A stretch of 64,000 nt of DNA from CAYMSF01 sp964392985 (GTDB taxonomy: Bacteria > Verrucomicrobiota > Lentisphaeria > Victivallales > Victivallaceae), in contig CAYMSF010000012.1 in the NCBI GenBank assembly GCA_964392985.1, forward strand, positions 1-64,000, written 5' to 3'. A program made the position numbers and the translations under genes. The notes beneath the pieces were generated by a model. It was not told where the DNA came from. It worked only from the letters and a program-made list of their open reading frames with translations, and did no database searches. This document shows positions 25,436 to 34,262 of this stretch, in pieces (the stretch's first letter is position 1; each line of letters starts with the position of its first letter).

Positions 25436-26212
25436 ATGAAACGATGGAATTGTCTTGAACTGCATGAACGTAGTTGGTGTCCAGTTTTTTTAAGAGATTA
25501 TTTAACAGACTTTTTAAGTTTTTTCAATATTCATTCTGGTGTGTATGCTCCTGCCGCACTCAAGGTTTTGGAGTTGATTCAAAAAAGCAATGAGAACCAT
25601 CTGGTGGATTTATGCAGTGGCAATGGATTGTATATGTGTAAATTTTTAAAGAATTTAAATTGTCCACAGGTTAAGATTACCCTGACCGATTTGCACCCAC
25701 ACTTTAATAGTGAATTTGTCAATATTACTACTAATGGAGTCATAAATTACCATCCGCAGGCATTATCAGCGTTATCTGCCATTAGGGAACTGAATGGAAT
25801 TCATCTGATGTTCTCTGCTATGCACCATTTTAATGAGAAAGAATTGAGTAAAATACTCCAATGTGCAATTGATAATGAACAAACAGTAGCTTTTTTTGAC
25901 TATTCGCAGCGTAAATTTGTAATGGAGCTTTTTGCAGTTATCTGTGGAGTTATTTTGCTTTTTTTAATGTCGCCACTGATCCATCCCTTCTCATGGAAAA
26001 GACTTCTGTTTACATATATAGTTCCTTTGGTCCCGATAATTTTAATTACAGACTCGATAATTTCCCGGTTGCGTGCCTACCGGCTTTCAGAGTTAAATGA
26101 TTTGTTGAAAAAACTCAATTGTAATCCATCAAAATATCTTATATGTGCAGGAGAATATCGTTATTACTATTTTTGTTCAGTCAAATTTATTATCGGAATA
26201 AAAAACAGATAA
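25436..26212 (+). CDS. SAM-dependent methyltransferase-like membrane protein
   Basis: A 258-aa protein. Residues 55-125 look like a class I methyltransferase core: LVDLCSGNGLYMCKF (SAM-binding loop, 56-70), then an acidic end-of-strand LTDLHPH. The C-terminal third has two hydrophobic segments (about 161-178 and 190-206), so it may be membrane-attached. Its 3' half is homologous to the decayed stretch at 27020-27337, showing that a tandem duplication began inside this gene. Substrate unknown. Confidence 0.65.
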   Translation: MKRWNCLELHERSWCPVFLRDYLTDFLSFFNIHSGVYAPAALKVLELIQKSNENHLVDLCSGNGLYMCKFLKNLNCPQVKITLTDLHPHFNSEFVNITTNGVINYHPQALSALSAIRELNGIHLMFSAMHHFNEKELSKILQCAIDNEQTVAFFDYSQRKFVMELFAVICGVILLFLMSPLIHPFSWKRLLFTYIVPLVPIILITDSIISRLRAYRLSELNDLLKKLNCNPSKYLICAGEYRYYYFCSVKFIIGIKNR

Positions 26213-26302
26213 TTCTTGATTTAATTTCGGATATCCACTATTTTATTCTGTTGGGAAAATATTTTCTGGAAGCGCTAAGTCATATTATTAACGGAGAAAG
26301 TC

Positions 26303-26995
26303 ATGTTAAAGAAATTGTTGTTGATGTGCCTGTTGGGTATTTTGGGTTTTTCATTTCAAGTTGTCGGTCAAACCACTCAGACACCTCCAGAAAAGGCTAA
26401 CATTCCCGCCAAAACTTCAAAGGGTGCAGTGGCATCAGAAACTGCAAAAAATGAGCATTCTTCGCCGATACAAATTGGCTTCTGGTTTGACATTCCAGGC
26501 AATACGGAAAGAGTCAAAGTTCATGGTTTTAGATTTGGTTTTCCGTTTTCAGGGACATCTCATGTCTCCGGTTTTGACTTCTCGCTTTTCGGTTCTGACT
26601 GTGTCGGCGTTGACGGCGCCCAGATTAGTATTGGTTTCTGTAATACCTCGACCAAAAGTTATGGATTCCAGGCAGCCGTTGCGACGTGTCTGAATAAAGG
26701 TAATTTTGACGGCGTGCAACTGTCTCTTTTTAATAAAGCTGAACAGTCAAAGGGATGGCAGGTTGGCGGCGGAAATGTAAGCAATAATGTTGACGGCGTC
26801 CAGTTTGGCTTGACAAATATAGTGAACCGGTTAAAGGGTTTTCAGGCGGGTATTGTCAATGTGGTAGATAGAATTAGCGGACCGCAGATCGGACTGGTTA
26901 ATTATGCGGATAGGGGCAGTTTTCAGCTTGGTCTGGTTAATATCAATAACAAATCATCTATGCCGTTTATGATATTATTCAACTTTTGTAAATAA
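26303..26995 (+). CDS. Secreted surface-repeat (LA_2272-like) protein, copy 1
   Basis: A 230-aa exported protein. The signal peptide (MLKKLLLMCLLGILGFSFQV) is followed by a Thr/Lys/Ala-rich linker (to about 50). Then comes a beta-rich region made of short repeats of the form G-x-Q-x-G-x-x-N (DGVQFGLTNIV, KGFQAGIVNVV, SGPQIGLVNYA, GSFQLGLVNIN), typical of LA_2272-type surface repeat proteins. Probably located at the outer membrane or periplasm; function unknown. GGAGA lies before the ATG. A diverged paralogue follows at 27411. Confidence 0.75.
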   Translation: MLKKLLLMCLLGILGFSFQVVGQTTQTPPEKANIPAKTSKGAVASETAKNEHSSPIQIGFWFDIPGNTERVKVHGFRFGFPFSGTSHVSGFDFSLFGSDCVGVDGAQISIGFCNTSTKSYGFQAAVATCLNKGNFDGVQLSLFNKAEQSKGWQVGGGNVSNNVDGVQFGLTNIVNRLKGFQAGIVNVVDRISGPQIGLVNYADRGSFQLGLVNINNKSSMPFMILFNFCK

Positions 26996-27019
26996 TTATT
27001 CTTATTTTGTTTCTGGAAA

Positions 27020-27337
27020 ATATGAGTTTGAATGCGTATTTTACTCTACGAATTAGATTGATAAATGCAGTTGAATTCGCTTAAATTTTGTCCGGAATTA
27101 CCGTTGACTTCGTCATTTATTCATTCTTTCTTGCAGGAAAGACGGTTGTTCATATCAGTTTTTTTCTGTCTCAATAATTTTATTATAGCAACGATAAATT
27201 CCCGATTATGCACTTACGGGTTTCAAAAGTTAAATTACTTGTTGATAAATATCTTAATATCTACAGGGAAATATCGTTTTCGGGTGGTGTTCAGTAAAAT
27301 TTTATATTGGAATAAAAATTTTCATAACTCTTGATTT
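27020..27337 (+). pseudogene. Relic of methyltransferase 3' end left by tandem duplication
   Basis: This stretch between the two surface-repeat genes aligns by eye with the last ~330 bp of the methyltransferase gene (25885-26212). Translated pieces still match in frame: SSFIHSFLQERRLFISVFF against SPLIHPFSWKRLLFTYIVP, and TGKYRFRVVFSKILYWNKN against AGEYRYYYFCSVKFIIGIKN. The start of the gene is missing and the match is degraded. The non-coding bases that follow (up to the next ribosome site) also match those before 26303. This is therefore a dead copy carried along when the repeat-protein gene was duplicated. Confidence 0.8.
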
Positions 27338-27410
27338 AATTTCAAATACCCGCTATTTTATTCAGTAAAAAAGTTATAAGCCATAACCTTGATTATTCAC
27401 GGAGAAAGTA

Positions 27411-28103
27411 ATGCTGAAAAAATTTATGTTAGTTTTCCTGACGGTTTTTGTTTGCCTTTCCTTTAACGTTTATTCTCAGAATCAGTTGGCACAGCCAGTG
27501 AAAACAAAAACTTCTGCCAATACTTTAAGCGATGCAATGACGGTTGAAAGCTATAGAGTTGATGATTGGGCTTCGGTGCAAATTGGTTTTTGGTTTAACT
27601 TTCCCGGGAATACAGAAAAAGTCAGAGTTAATGGTTTCAGATTCGGATTCCCTTTTTGCGGCACATCACCGGTGTCAGGTCTTGAACTGTCTGTTTTAGG
27701 GTCTAGTTCCGTCAGTCTTGAGGGAACACAGCTCAGTTTTGGTTTCTGTAATACTTCCACGAAAAGTTATGGTCTTCAGTTGGCAGGAGGTTTGTGCATG
27801 AACAAGGGGGATTTTGAAGGTACTCAAGTATCGTTTTTTAATATGTCAGAATATTCAAAAGGTTTTCAAGGCGGGGGAGTAAATCTGAGTAATGATATTG
27901 ATGGTACTCAAATAGGTATTGCAAATATCGCTCAACGTAATGAGGGTTTTCAAGCTGGTGTTTTGAATATAGTAAATCGAGGGCGTGGGACTCAAATTGG
28001 ATTAATTAATTACGCTGACAGAAACGATTTTCAGCTTGGCGTGTTAAACTTTAATAACAAATCGTTAATGCCTTTTATGTTTTTATTTAATTGCAGCAAA
28101 TAA
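27411..28103 (+). CDS. Secreted surface-repeat (LA_2272-like) protein, copy 2
   Basis: A 230-aa paralogue of the 26303 protein with exactly the same length, signal peptide (MLKKFMLVFLTVFVCLSFNV), linker and repeat region (EGTQVSFFNMS, DGTQIGIANIA, EGFQAGVLNIV, RGTQIGLINYA). The linker is the most diverged part and the repeat core the best conserved, which suggests both copies are under selection. The same GGAGAAAGT leader precedes both start codons. It arose by the duplication described for 27020-27337. Confidence 0.75.
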   Translation: MLKKFMLVFLTVFVCLSFNVYSQNQLAQPVKTKTSANTLSDAMTVESYRVDDWASVQIGFWFNFPGNTEKVRVNGFRFGFPFCGTSPVSGLELSVLGSSSVSLEGTQLSFGFCNTSTKSYGLQLAGGLCMNKGDFEGTQVSFFNMSEYSKGFQGGGVNLSNDIDGTQIGIANIAQRNEGFQAGVLNIVNRGRGTQIGLINYADRNDFQLGVLNFNNKSLMPFMFLFNCSK

Positions 28104-28221
28104 AATTTATTAATTTATAGTATTTTATTGTTTGCACTAAATATCATCCCGCCGTATGATAGTAAGTTGAAGATAATATCTTTTGACCCGGTTGAATTAT
28201 ATAATTTTACTGATACTGAAC

Positions 28222-29553
28222 ATGAAAATACTGTTGTTATCTGCTAATTTTTGTGATAATCCGTATGTTGTTTATCCTTTGGGTATGAGCGTGATTGCGG
28301 GTGCATTGACATCCGCAGGGCATGAAGTACGTCAGTTTGACGGCAATATTTATCCTGGCGAAAATTGGATGGAACTGTGTCAAAACACGTTTAACAGCTT
28401 TGCCCCGGAATTAGTTGGATTTTCGATACGTAATCTTGATAATATTGAATGTCAATCCAACGGCAATAATTTGGTTGGGCAGACAGTTGAAATCATACGC
28501 AAATTGAAATCTTTTTTTGATGTTCCATGGGTGCTTGGTGGCAGTGGCTTTTCTTTGTGCCCTGATAAATTATTGGAGTTGACCGGCGCTGAGTATGGAA
28601 TCGTTGGACCTGGCGAAGAAGCGATAATTAAACTGGTCAATGAATTAGAGTCAGGCAATCGACCGCGACAACAAATTTGGACAATGCCGGTAACAGAACA
28701 GGCAACACCGTTGTATCAAAAAGATATAACTGATTTTTATTACCAACAAACGCATCTGTTACCGGTACAAACAAAGCGCGGTTGTAAATTTAACTGTGTA
28801 TATTGCACCTATCCAAGACTGGAAGGGCGTGAAATTGTTCTGCGTGATATCAATAGCGTGATTGATGATATTGCCAATTTTCATCAGAATTATCCAGAGG
28901 CAATGATCTACTTTGTTGATGCTGTTTTTAATGACCCGGCGCGGCATTATCACTCATTGTTGAAGAAAATTATTGACAAAAAGCTGGATGTTTCATGGAC
29001 TGCTTTTGTTACACCTGCTGGTTTAAATGATGAAGATCTGGCGTTGATGGCAGCGTCTGGAATGATTGCCGCCGAACTGGGTGTTGATGGCGCATGTGAC
29101 ATAACTTTAACCGGATTGAATAAGTGTTATGATTTTGCCACTGTCAGGAAAACCTGTGCATCTCTGCACAAACTGGGTATCAGCGTGACCGCCAGTGTAA
29201 TCTTTGGCGGTCCGGGTGAAACACGGGAAACTGTTATGGAGGGTATAGAAAACTTGCGTTCACTGCAAGGAGTTTACTCCGTTATTTATGCTGGAATTCG
29301 TTTGATTAACGGGATGCCGTTGATGGAAACCGCAATAAAAAACGGGTTGGTTCCGGTAGATTGGGACGGAATTAGTCCATTAAACTATTTTGCACCTGGA
29401 TTAGACCCGGAGTGGTTGGTACAAACGTTGACACATAATTTTCATGACAGTCATTATTGTATTTATCCTGCAGAAAAAGGCAAAAAACAAGTTCAGATGA
29501 TTCATAAATTCGGTTACGTAAAATGGCATAACGCACAAATTAAAATGCGGTGA
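28222..29553 (+). CDS. B12-binding-type radical SAM protein
   Basis: A 443-aa radical SAM enzyme. Residues 1-150 look like a cobalamin-binding Rossmann-type domain (MKILLLSANF, then YPLGMSVIAGALTSAGHEV), without the DxHxxG motif. The radical-SAM core follows with CKFNCVYC (Cys188, 192, 195) and a TIM-barrel region. Such proteins methylate or rearrange unactivated carbons, or act in lipid modification. Start placed at ATG 28222; an upstream TTG at 28183 is possible but adds a hydrophobic stretch. It is the second radical-SAM gene of the cluster and lies before the last KS pair. Confidence 0.83.
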   Translation: MKILLLSANFCDNPYVVYPLGMSVIAGALTSAGHEVRQFDGNIYPGENWMELCQNTFNSFAPELVGFSIRNLDNIECQSNGNNLVGQTVEIIRKLKSFFDVPWVLGGSGFSLCPDKLLELTGAEYGIVGPGEEAIIKLVNELESGNRPRQQIWTMPVTEQATPLYQKDITDFYYQQTHLLPVQTKRGCKFNCVYCTYPRLEGREIVLRDINSVIDDIANFHQNYPEAMIYFVDAVFNDPARHYHSLLKKIIDKKLDVSWTAFVTPAGLNDEDLALMAASGMIAAELGVDGACDITLTGLNKCYDFATVRKTCASLHKLGISVTASVIFGGPGETRETVMEGIENLRSLQGVYSVIYAGIRLINGMPLMETAIKNGLVPVDWDGISPLNYFAPGLDPEWLVQTLTHNFHDSHYCIYPAEKGKKQVQMIHKFGYVKWHNAQIKMR

Positions 29554-29561
29554 ATTAACGA

Positions 29562-30749
29562 ATGAATTCCGTTACAAATCAAGTAGTAATCAGTGGCATT
29601 GGTTGTCTTTCGACGATAGGAAAATCTTACCCGGAAACGATGCAAGGTCTTTTTTCGACTCCTGTCAATCCTTGCAGACCACAGCGGTTCAAAACCACAT
29701 TGGACCTGCCCGTTTTTGAATTGACTGATTTGTCTATTAATTTTGATGTGCCAGGCGGATTTACTCTTGCTATACTGCGATATGCACTCGAAGAAGCATT
29801 AGATTCGGCACGACTGACAAAAAGTGATTTGACTAATTTACGCGTCGGAGTTTGTTTGGGTACCACAGTAGCTTGCCAGCTTAATAATTTGCCGTTTTAT
29901 GCAAAATTACGTAAAGGGGAAGACGTTTCAAGTGAACCTTTGCAAGATTTTGTTGAAGGGTGTCCTGCTGAATGGGTGCACCGTTCCTATGGATTGAAAG
30001 GTCCTGCCATTACCGTTTCCAATGCCTGTACTTCCAGCGCTGATGCGATAGGAATTGCGATGCTCTGGATTCAACAAGGAGTATGTGATCTGGTTATTGC
30101 AGGTGGTGCTGATGAGCTGAATCAGGTTCCATTGGATGGGTTTCACGCGCTTGGCGTTTGTTCAACACTGCCTTGCCGTCCATTTGATGTTAATCGTGAG
30201 GGGTTGAATTTGGGTGAAGGAGCTGGAATAGTTATTCTTGAAAATATTAAATCAGCGAAAGGACGGAAAATTAATCCTCAATTTGAACTGCCTGGTTTTG
30301 GCAAGGGCGCTGACGCTTTTCACATCACCAAACCGCATCCTGATGGTACTGGACTCAAACGGGCGATTGATATGGCGCTGATGATGGCAAAAATTCTGCC
30401 TGAAGATGTAACCTTCATCAATGCTCATGGCACGGGTACTATTGCCAATGATAAAATTGAAGCCAATACTCTAGTTGAAATCTTTGGCAGCGGCTTGAAA
30501 TATATGTCAACCAAATCGCTTACCGGACATACATTGGGAGCTGCCGGAGTATTGGAGCTGATTTTTTGCTGCGCGATGCTTGACCGGAATTGTGTTCTGA
30601 AAAGTCATGGTTTCGAGAATTTGCCGGCTGATATTTCGTCACCCCCTGTCACAAAAAACACGCCTATTAATGGCGGGATAGCACTTTCAACCTCATTGGC
30701 ATTCGGCGGGTCAAACACGGCTATTCTGGTAAAAAAATACAGGATATGA
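29562..30749 (+). CDS. Beta-ketoacyl synthase (KS 3)
   Basis: A 395-aa ketosynthase with the full triad Cys156 (VSNACTSSAD), His289 (INAHGTGT) and His323 (LTGHTLGAAG). The N-terminal region is typical of the KS that pairs with a truncated chain-length factor in aryl-polyene clusters, and the next gene, 3 bp downstream, encodes exactly such a partner. It is probably the main elongation enzyme of the polyene chain. Confidence 0.88.
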   Translation: MNSVTNQVVISGIGCLSTIGKSYPETMQGLFSTPVNPCRPQRFKTTLDLPVFELTDLSINFDVPGGFTLAILRYALEEALDSARLTKSDLTNLRVGVCLGTTVACQLNNLPFYAKLRKGEDVSSEPLQDFVEGCPAEWVHRSYGLKGPAITVSNACTSSADAIGIAMLWIQQGVCDLVIAGGADELNQVPLDGFHALGVCSTLPCRPFDVNREGLNLGEGAGIVILENIKSAKGRKINPQFELPGFGKGADAFHITKPHPDGTGLKRAIDMALMMAKILPEDVTFINAHGTGTIANDKIEANTLVEIFGSGLKYMSTKSLTGHTLGAAGVLELIFCCAMLDRNCVLKSHGFENLPADISSPPVTKNTPINGGIALSTSLAFGGSNTAILVKKYRI

Positions 30750-30752
30750 TTT

Positions 30753-31463
30753 ATGTACATTAACGCATTCAGTTTAATCTCTGATAATCATGGCAGTGTT
30801 GTCAGCGAGGAAGAACTTCGCGAAATACGGGATAGGCATAATCTCCGGCGGGCAGACCGATACACTGCCTTGCTGCTTGCCGGTGCTTTGGCGATGGGGT
30901 TTGATACTCGCAACGGTGCTGATACCGCGTTGGTCACTGCCAGCGCTTTCGGTCCGCATCGGACTACATTTGCTACACTGGATGATATTCTAGATTATCC
31001 GGAAGATCAAATTATGCCTACTAAATTCTCACATTCATTACACAATGCCGCGGCATCTTATGTTGCATTGGCATTAAATTTAACTGGACCGTCATTTTCA
31101 ATCACAGGTTTTGAAGATATATGGTTTGAAGCCCTTGCATTGGCGCAGACGCTGTTGAACAGCAATCTTGTTTCTCAAGTAATTGTTATCGGTGCTGAAG
31201 AACGTGCGCTGTTAACGGAGAATGTCCAAAGATTATTAAAAAGTCGATTCCCGTCGCCAATATGCGAGGGTGTGATTTCGTTATGCCTCAGTAATAATTC
31301 CGACCAAAATCATTATGGAACATTACGGTTGGAGCGAGATTTATGTAATGACAACGAGAAATATTTTTATTTCGGCGGTGATATTGAAACCATAAAACAA
31401 ATTGAAAAAAAGTCGCCCAATGAAGTAATCGTGATTACGCCCGTAACTCATTACAAGCAATAG
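30753..31463 (+). CDS. Half-size beta-ketoacyl synthase chain-length factor
   Basis: A 236-aa protein equal to the N-terminal half of a ketosynthase. The characteristic TKFSHSLHNAAASYVALALN-type stretch at about 89-108 and GPSFSITG are seen, but the catalytic Cys position (before FEDIWFEAL) is absent and there is no His half. This matches the chain-length-factor family of aryl-polyene clusters (ApeC type), where it forms a heterodimer with the adjacent KS. It ends the plus-strand cluster; no GC-rich terminator follows. Confidence 0.8.
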   Translation: MYINAFSLISDNHGSVVSEEELREIRDRHNLRRADRYTALLLAGALAMGFDTRNGADTALVTASAFGPHRTTFATLDDILDYPEDQIMPTKFSHSLHNAAASYVALALNLTGPSFSITGFEDIWFEALALAQTLLNSNLVSQVIVIGAEERALLTENVQRLLKSRFPSPICEGVISLCLSNNSDQNHYGTLRLERDLCNDNEKYFYFGGDIETIKQIEKKSPNEVIVITPVTHYKQ

Positions 31464-31640
31464 ATACAGTTATAATCAGTAGTGAATAAACAATTATTAT
31501 GTTATACAAGTGTTATTACTTATAATTTTAGCATTCGATATTGGGGATTTTATGTCGACAATCCCTATTGAGTTAACATACTATAATTGTATATATTGTA
31601 TATATTGTTTGTAAATACAGATTTCTTTCTCTTTATACTA

Positions 31641-31669
31641 TTGACAAATCGGCTTAAAACTGTTATAAT
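31641..31669 (+). promoter_or_regulatory. Consensus sigma-70 promoter of GntR-type regulator
   Basis: TTGACA (31641-31646), 17-bp spacer and TATAAT (31664-31669) match both hexamers perfectly. It lies 51 bp before the regulator start. Two perfect tandem copies of TTGTATATA lie further upstream at 31587-31604. Confidence 0.85.
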
Positions 31670-31684
31670 AGCGTGCAAAATTTT

Positions 31685-31696
31685 ATATTGCAATAT
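31685..31696. promoter_or_regulatory. Operator-like palindrome downstream of -10
   Basis: ATATTGCAATAT is a perfect 12-bp palindrome some 10 bp after the expected transcription start of the regulator gene. A repressor bound here would block the promoter, suggesting autoregulation. Confidence 0.45.
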
Positions 31697-31720
31697 TTCA
31701 TATAAGGAAAAAAGATAAAT

Positions 31721-32776
31721 ATGAGCGAAGCAACACCAATATATCTAAAAATTCGTCAACATGTTTTCGGTAATATCGCCAAAGCTAAATTTGTCGGCGG
31801 TTCACTCAAAATCCATACCGAAGATGAATTATGCAAAATATATGGAGTATGCCGTACTACTGTGCGTAAAGCATTGGAAAGTTTGGTCGCAGAAGGTTTT
31901 TTGGTGCGTAAACCGCGCCTGGGAACTTTTATAAGACCTGAGGCTGTCGGCAATTACAGTATGTTTTTTGGAAATAAACCGGTAATCGGTCTGATTTGTT
32001 GCGACGGGATGGTTACCTTTATGGACGAATATTTTATGATGCTCAGTGCGATAATTTATGAGCGTTTGATTGACAATAATTGTATAATTCGTCCGATATA
32101 TTTTAGTGGCAATCCGGAACAGGAAGCAGAAGACTTGAGTAAGGGTAAACTTGATGGTGTTCTCTGGTTGTCTCCTTTACGGAAACAAATTCCAACGATG
32201 CGTGTTTTTGAATCTTGCAATGTTCCAGTCGTATCTGTCTGCCCGATTTTTAACAGTAACGAAGTGGATTATGTGGCAATCGATTACTTCAAGTGCGGTT
32301 ATATTGTTGCTAAATATCTGCTTGAATCCGGACACCGCAAAATTCTGTATATTAACCGGAATCCAGCTGACTTGGAAGCCGATAAAAAGACCGGGTGCAA
32401 AGCGGCTTTTGCGGAGTATGGTGTCGAATGGAATGAACATCTCTGGCACTGCAATGATAATGGGTTTACCGATGCACAGGTCATAAATTTGCTTAATAAC
32501 TCCGGGAAATTTACCGCCGTAAATTGTCATGGAATCCATGTTAATCTGCTTAAACAAGAATTGGCTGAACGTAAGGATGTCCAATTCATCTACAACATCT
32601 ATCGCGAACCCGCTGTTTCCCGGGATATACGGCCGGGAATTTTATTGCCGCTTACTCAGATTGGCAATATTGCGACCGATATGCTTTTGAAAATTATCAA
32701 ACAATCAAATCCATCACGGCGTAAACCAAAGCGTTTATTGCTTGAGCCGACCATTGCTGGACGTAATAAAATATAA
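31721..32776 (+). CDS. GntR-headed, LacI-sensor-type transcriptional regulator
   Basis: A 351-aa regulator. Residues 1-72 are a GntR winged helix (PIYLKIRQHVF, then EDELCKIYGVCRTTVRKAL and the wing RKPRLGTFI). Residues about 83-345 resemble the periplasmic-binding-like sensor domain of LacI/GalR proteins (PVIGLIC, GVLWLSP, NVPVVSVCP, VDYVAIDYFKCGYIVAKYL). Such proteins normally sense sugars or related small molecules. It follows the polyene cluster with its own promoter, so it may control the cluster, itself, or the permease downstream; none of these is shown directly. Confidence 0.85.
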   Translation: MSEATPIYLKIRQHVFGNIAKAKFVGGSLKIHTEDELCKIYGVCRTTVRKALESLVAEGFLVRKPRLGTFIRPEAVGNYSMFFGNKPVIGLICCDGMVTFMDEYFMMLSAIIYERLIDNNCIIRPIYFSGNPEQEAEDLSKGKLDGVLWLSPLRKQIPTMRVFESCNVPVVSVCPIFNSNEVDYVAIDYFKCGYIVAKYLLESGHRKILYINRNPADLEADKKTGCKAAFAEYGVEWNEHLWHCNDNGFTDAQVINLLNNSGKFTAVNCHGIHVNLLKQELAERKDVQFIYNIYREPAVSRDIRPGILLPLTQIGNIATDMLLKIIKQSNPSRRKPKRLLLEPTIAGRNKI

Positions 32777-32967
32777 TAATACTCAGAATTATTGGTGCCG
32801 GATTATTGTAACTATTTTACCCGTATTGGTTGCCGGTCGGGTGATGTTGCCTGGCACGTTTGATATGCTCAAAATCGCTGATTGACTTAGAATCTCTAAA
32901 TTTTAAGAAACATTTAAATGATTTATTTTTTTTTGTGTTATGTTGAAAAAAATGCAAATTACAATTT

Positions 32968-34206
32968 ATGATAGCCATTGTCATAATTTTTTCGATTGTC
33001 TATCTCGGTATGATTATCGGGAGGATTCCATGGCTCAAGGTTGACCGTTCAGCCATCGCTCTAGTTGGTGCCGTGGCATTGCTTTCCGGACATCTGATCA
33101 GTGGAGAAAAAGCGCTTGCCAGTGTTGATTTTGGAACTTTGGCACTTCTTTTTGGACTGATGCTCGTTTCAGTCCAACTTGAGATGTCAGGTTTTTACAC
33201 CAAAGTCGCCGGATACATGGAAGATGGAAAATACTCACCATCATTTCTACTAGGACTTGTTACATTACTTGCCGGGGGATTGTCAGCGTTTCTGACTAAT
33301 GATGTTGTCGCGGTGGCGATGACGCCGGTAATACTTGGAATATGTATACGAAAAAAACTCAATCCGGTCCCGTTCCTGCTTGGCATCGCCTTCGCCGCCA
33401 ACTCCGGTGCTATTGCCACATTTGTCGGCAACCCGCAGAATATGCTGATATCACAAAAACTTAATTTGAGCTTTGCTACTTTTGCTCTTTATACCGCAGT
33501 ACCTGCAATTTTATCACTGATTGCAGGATGGGCAGTATTAGTATTCTTTTATAGAAATTCCTGGCAGCTTGACCCGGGTAAAATTAATTTTGCCGGTAAT
33601 TCCAATACAGTTTCGTCTGATGTTGTTTTTGACCGGGATGAGTCAGTTAAGGGTGTTATTATTACTTGTATTGTTATCGGACTTTTCATCTTTACCGATT
33701 ATAATAGAGGCATGATTGCAGTTACTGCAGGAGCTTTTCTGCTTATGAACGCTCATTTCCAGTCGCAAACAATGATTAGTAAAATTAATTGGGAACTGCT
33801 TATTCTTTTCTTTGGTCTTTTTGTCGTGAACAGTGCAATGGAATCTACCGGCTTGCCGTCAAAGATGGTGGAGGATCTCAAAAGCAATGGATTCAACCTT
33901 CAAAATCCGATTGTTCTCTTTTGTGTCACTGCTGTAGTGAGTGATATCGTTTCGAATGTTCCCGGCGTTATGTTGCTTTTACCCTACGCGACTGACCCAG
34001 TTTCCGGTCCTCTTATGGCGATAGCCAGCGGTTTGTCGAGTAATTTAATTATCGTGGGAAGTATGGCGAATATCATTGTTGTTGACGCCGCCGCTTCAAT
34101 GGGATTACGAATTTCATTCCGGGAATTCGCAAAATCAGGCATACCGGTAAGTCTGATTTCGTTGTTATTGGGGGCGTTATGGATTATTCTGCTCAAAGTC
34201 GGGTGA
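32968..34206 (+). CDS. SLC13/ArsB-type (CitMHS-like) membrane permease
   Basis: A 412-aa polytopic inner-membrane protein with about 11-12 hydrophobic segments. The internal signature motifs SAFLTNDVVAVAMTPV and SGAIATFVGNPQNMLIS are typical of the ion-transporter superfamily that includes ArsB, CitM and SLC13 anion transporters. The direction and substrate cannot be told. No clear Shine-Dalgarno precedes the ATG. It converges on hisB, with a hairpin between the two. Confidence 0.82.
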   Translation: MIAIVIIFSIVYLGMIIGRIPWLKVDRSAIALVGAVALLSGHLISGEKALASVDFGTLALLFGLMLVSVQLEMSGFYTKVAGYMEDGKYSPSFLLGLVTLLAGGLSAFLTNDVVAVAMTPVILGICIRKKLNPVPFLLGIAFAANSGAIATFVGNPQNMLISQKLNLSFATFALYTAVPAILSLIAGWAVLVFFYRNSWQLDPGKINFAGNSNTVSSDVVFDRDESVKGVIITCIVIGLFIFTDYNRGMIAVTAGAFLLMNAHFQSQTMISKINWELLILFFGLFVVNSAMESTGLPSKMVEDLKSNGFNLQNPIVLFCVTAVVSDIVSNVPGVMLLLPYATDPVSGPLMAIASGLSSNLIIVGSMANIIVVDAAASMGLRISFREFAKSGIPVSLISLLLGALWIILLKVG

Positions 34207-34212
34207 AATGAA

Positions 34213-34244
34213 CTCTTCAATATATTTTAAAACATATTGAAGAG
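34213..34244. terminator. Hairpin between convergent permease and hisB genes
   Basis: CTCTTCAATAT and ATATTGAAGAG form a perfect 11-bp stem with a 10-nt loop, 7 bp after the permease stop and 19 bp from the hisB stop. It is AT-rich with no clear T-tract, so it may be a bidirectional, inefficient terminator or an mRNA-end stabiliser. Confidence 0.5.
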
Positions 34245-34262
34245 GTGACATGCCGCAACGTT

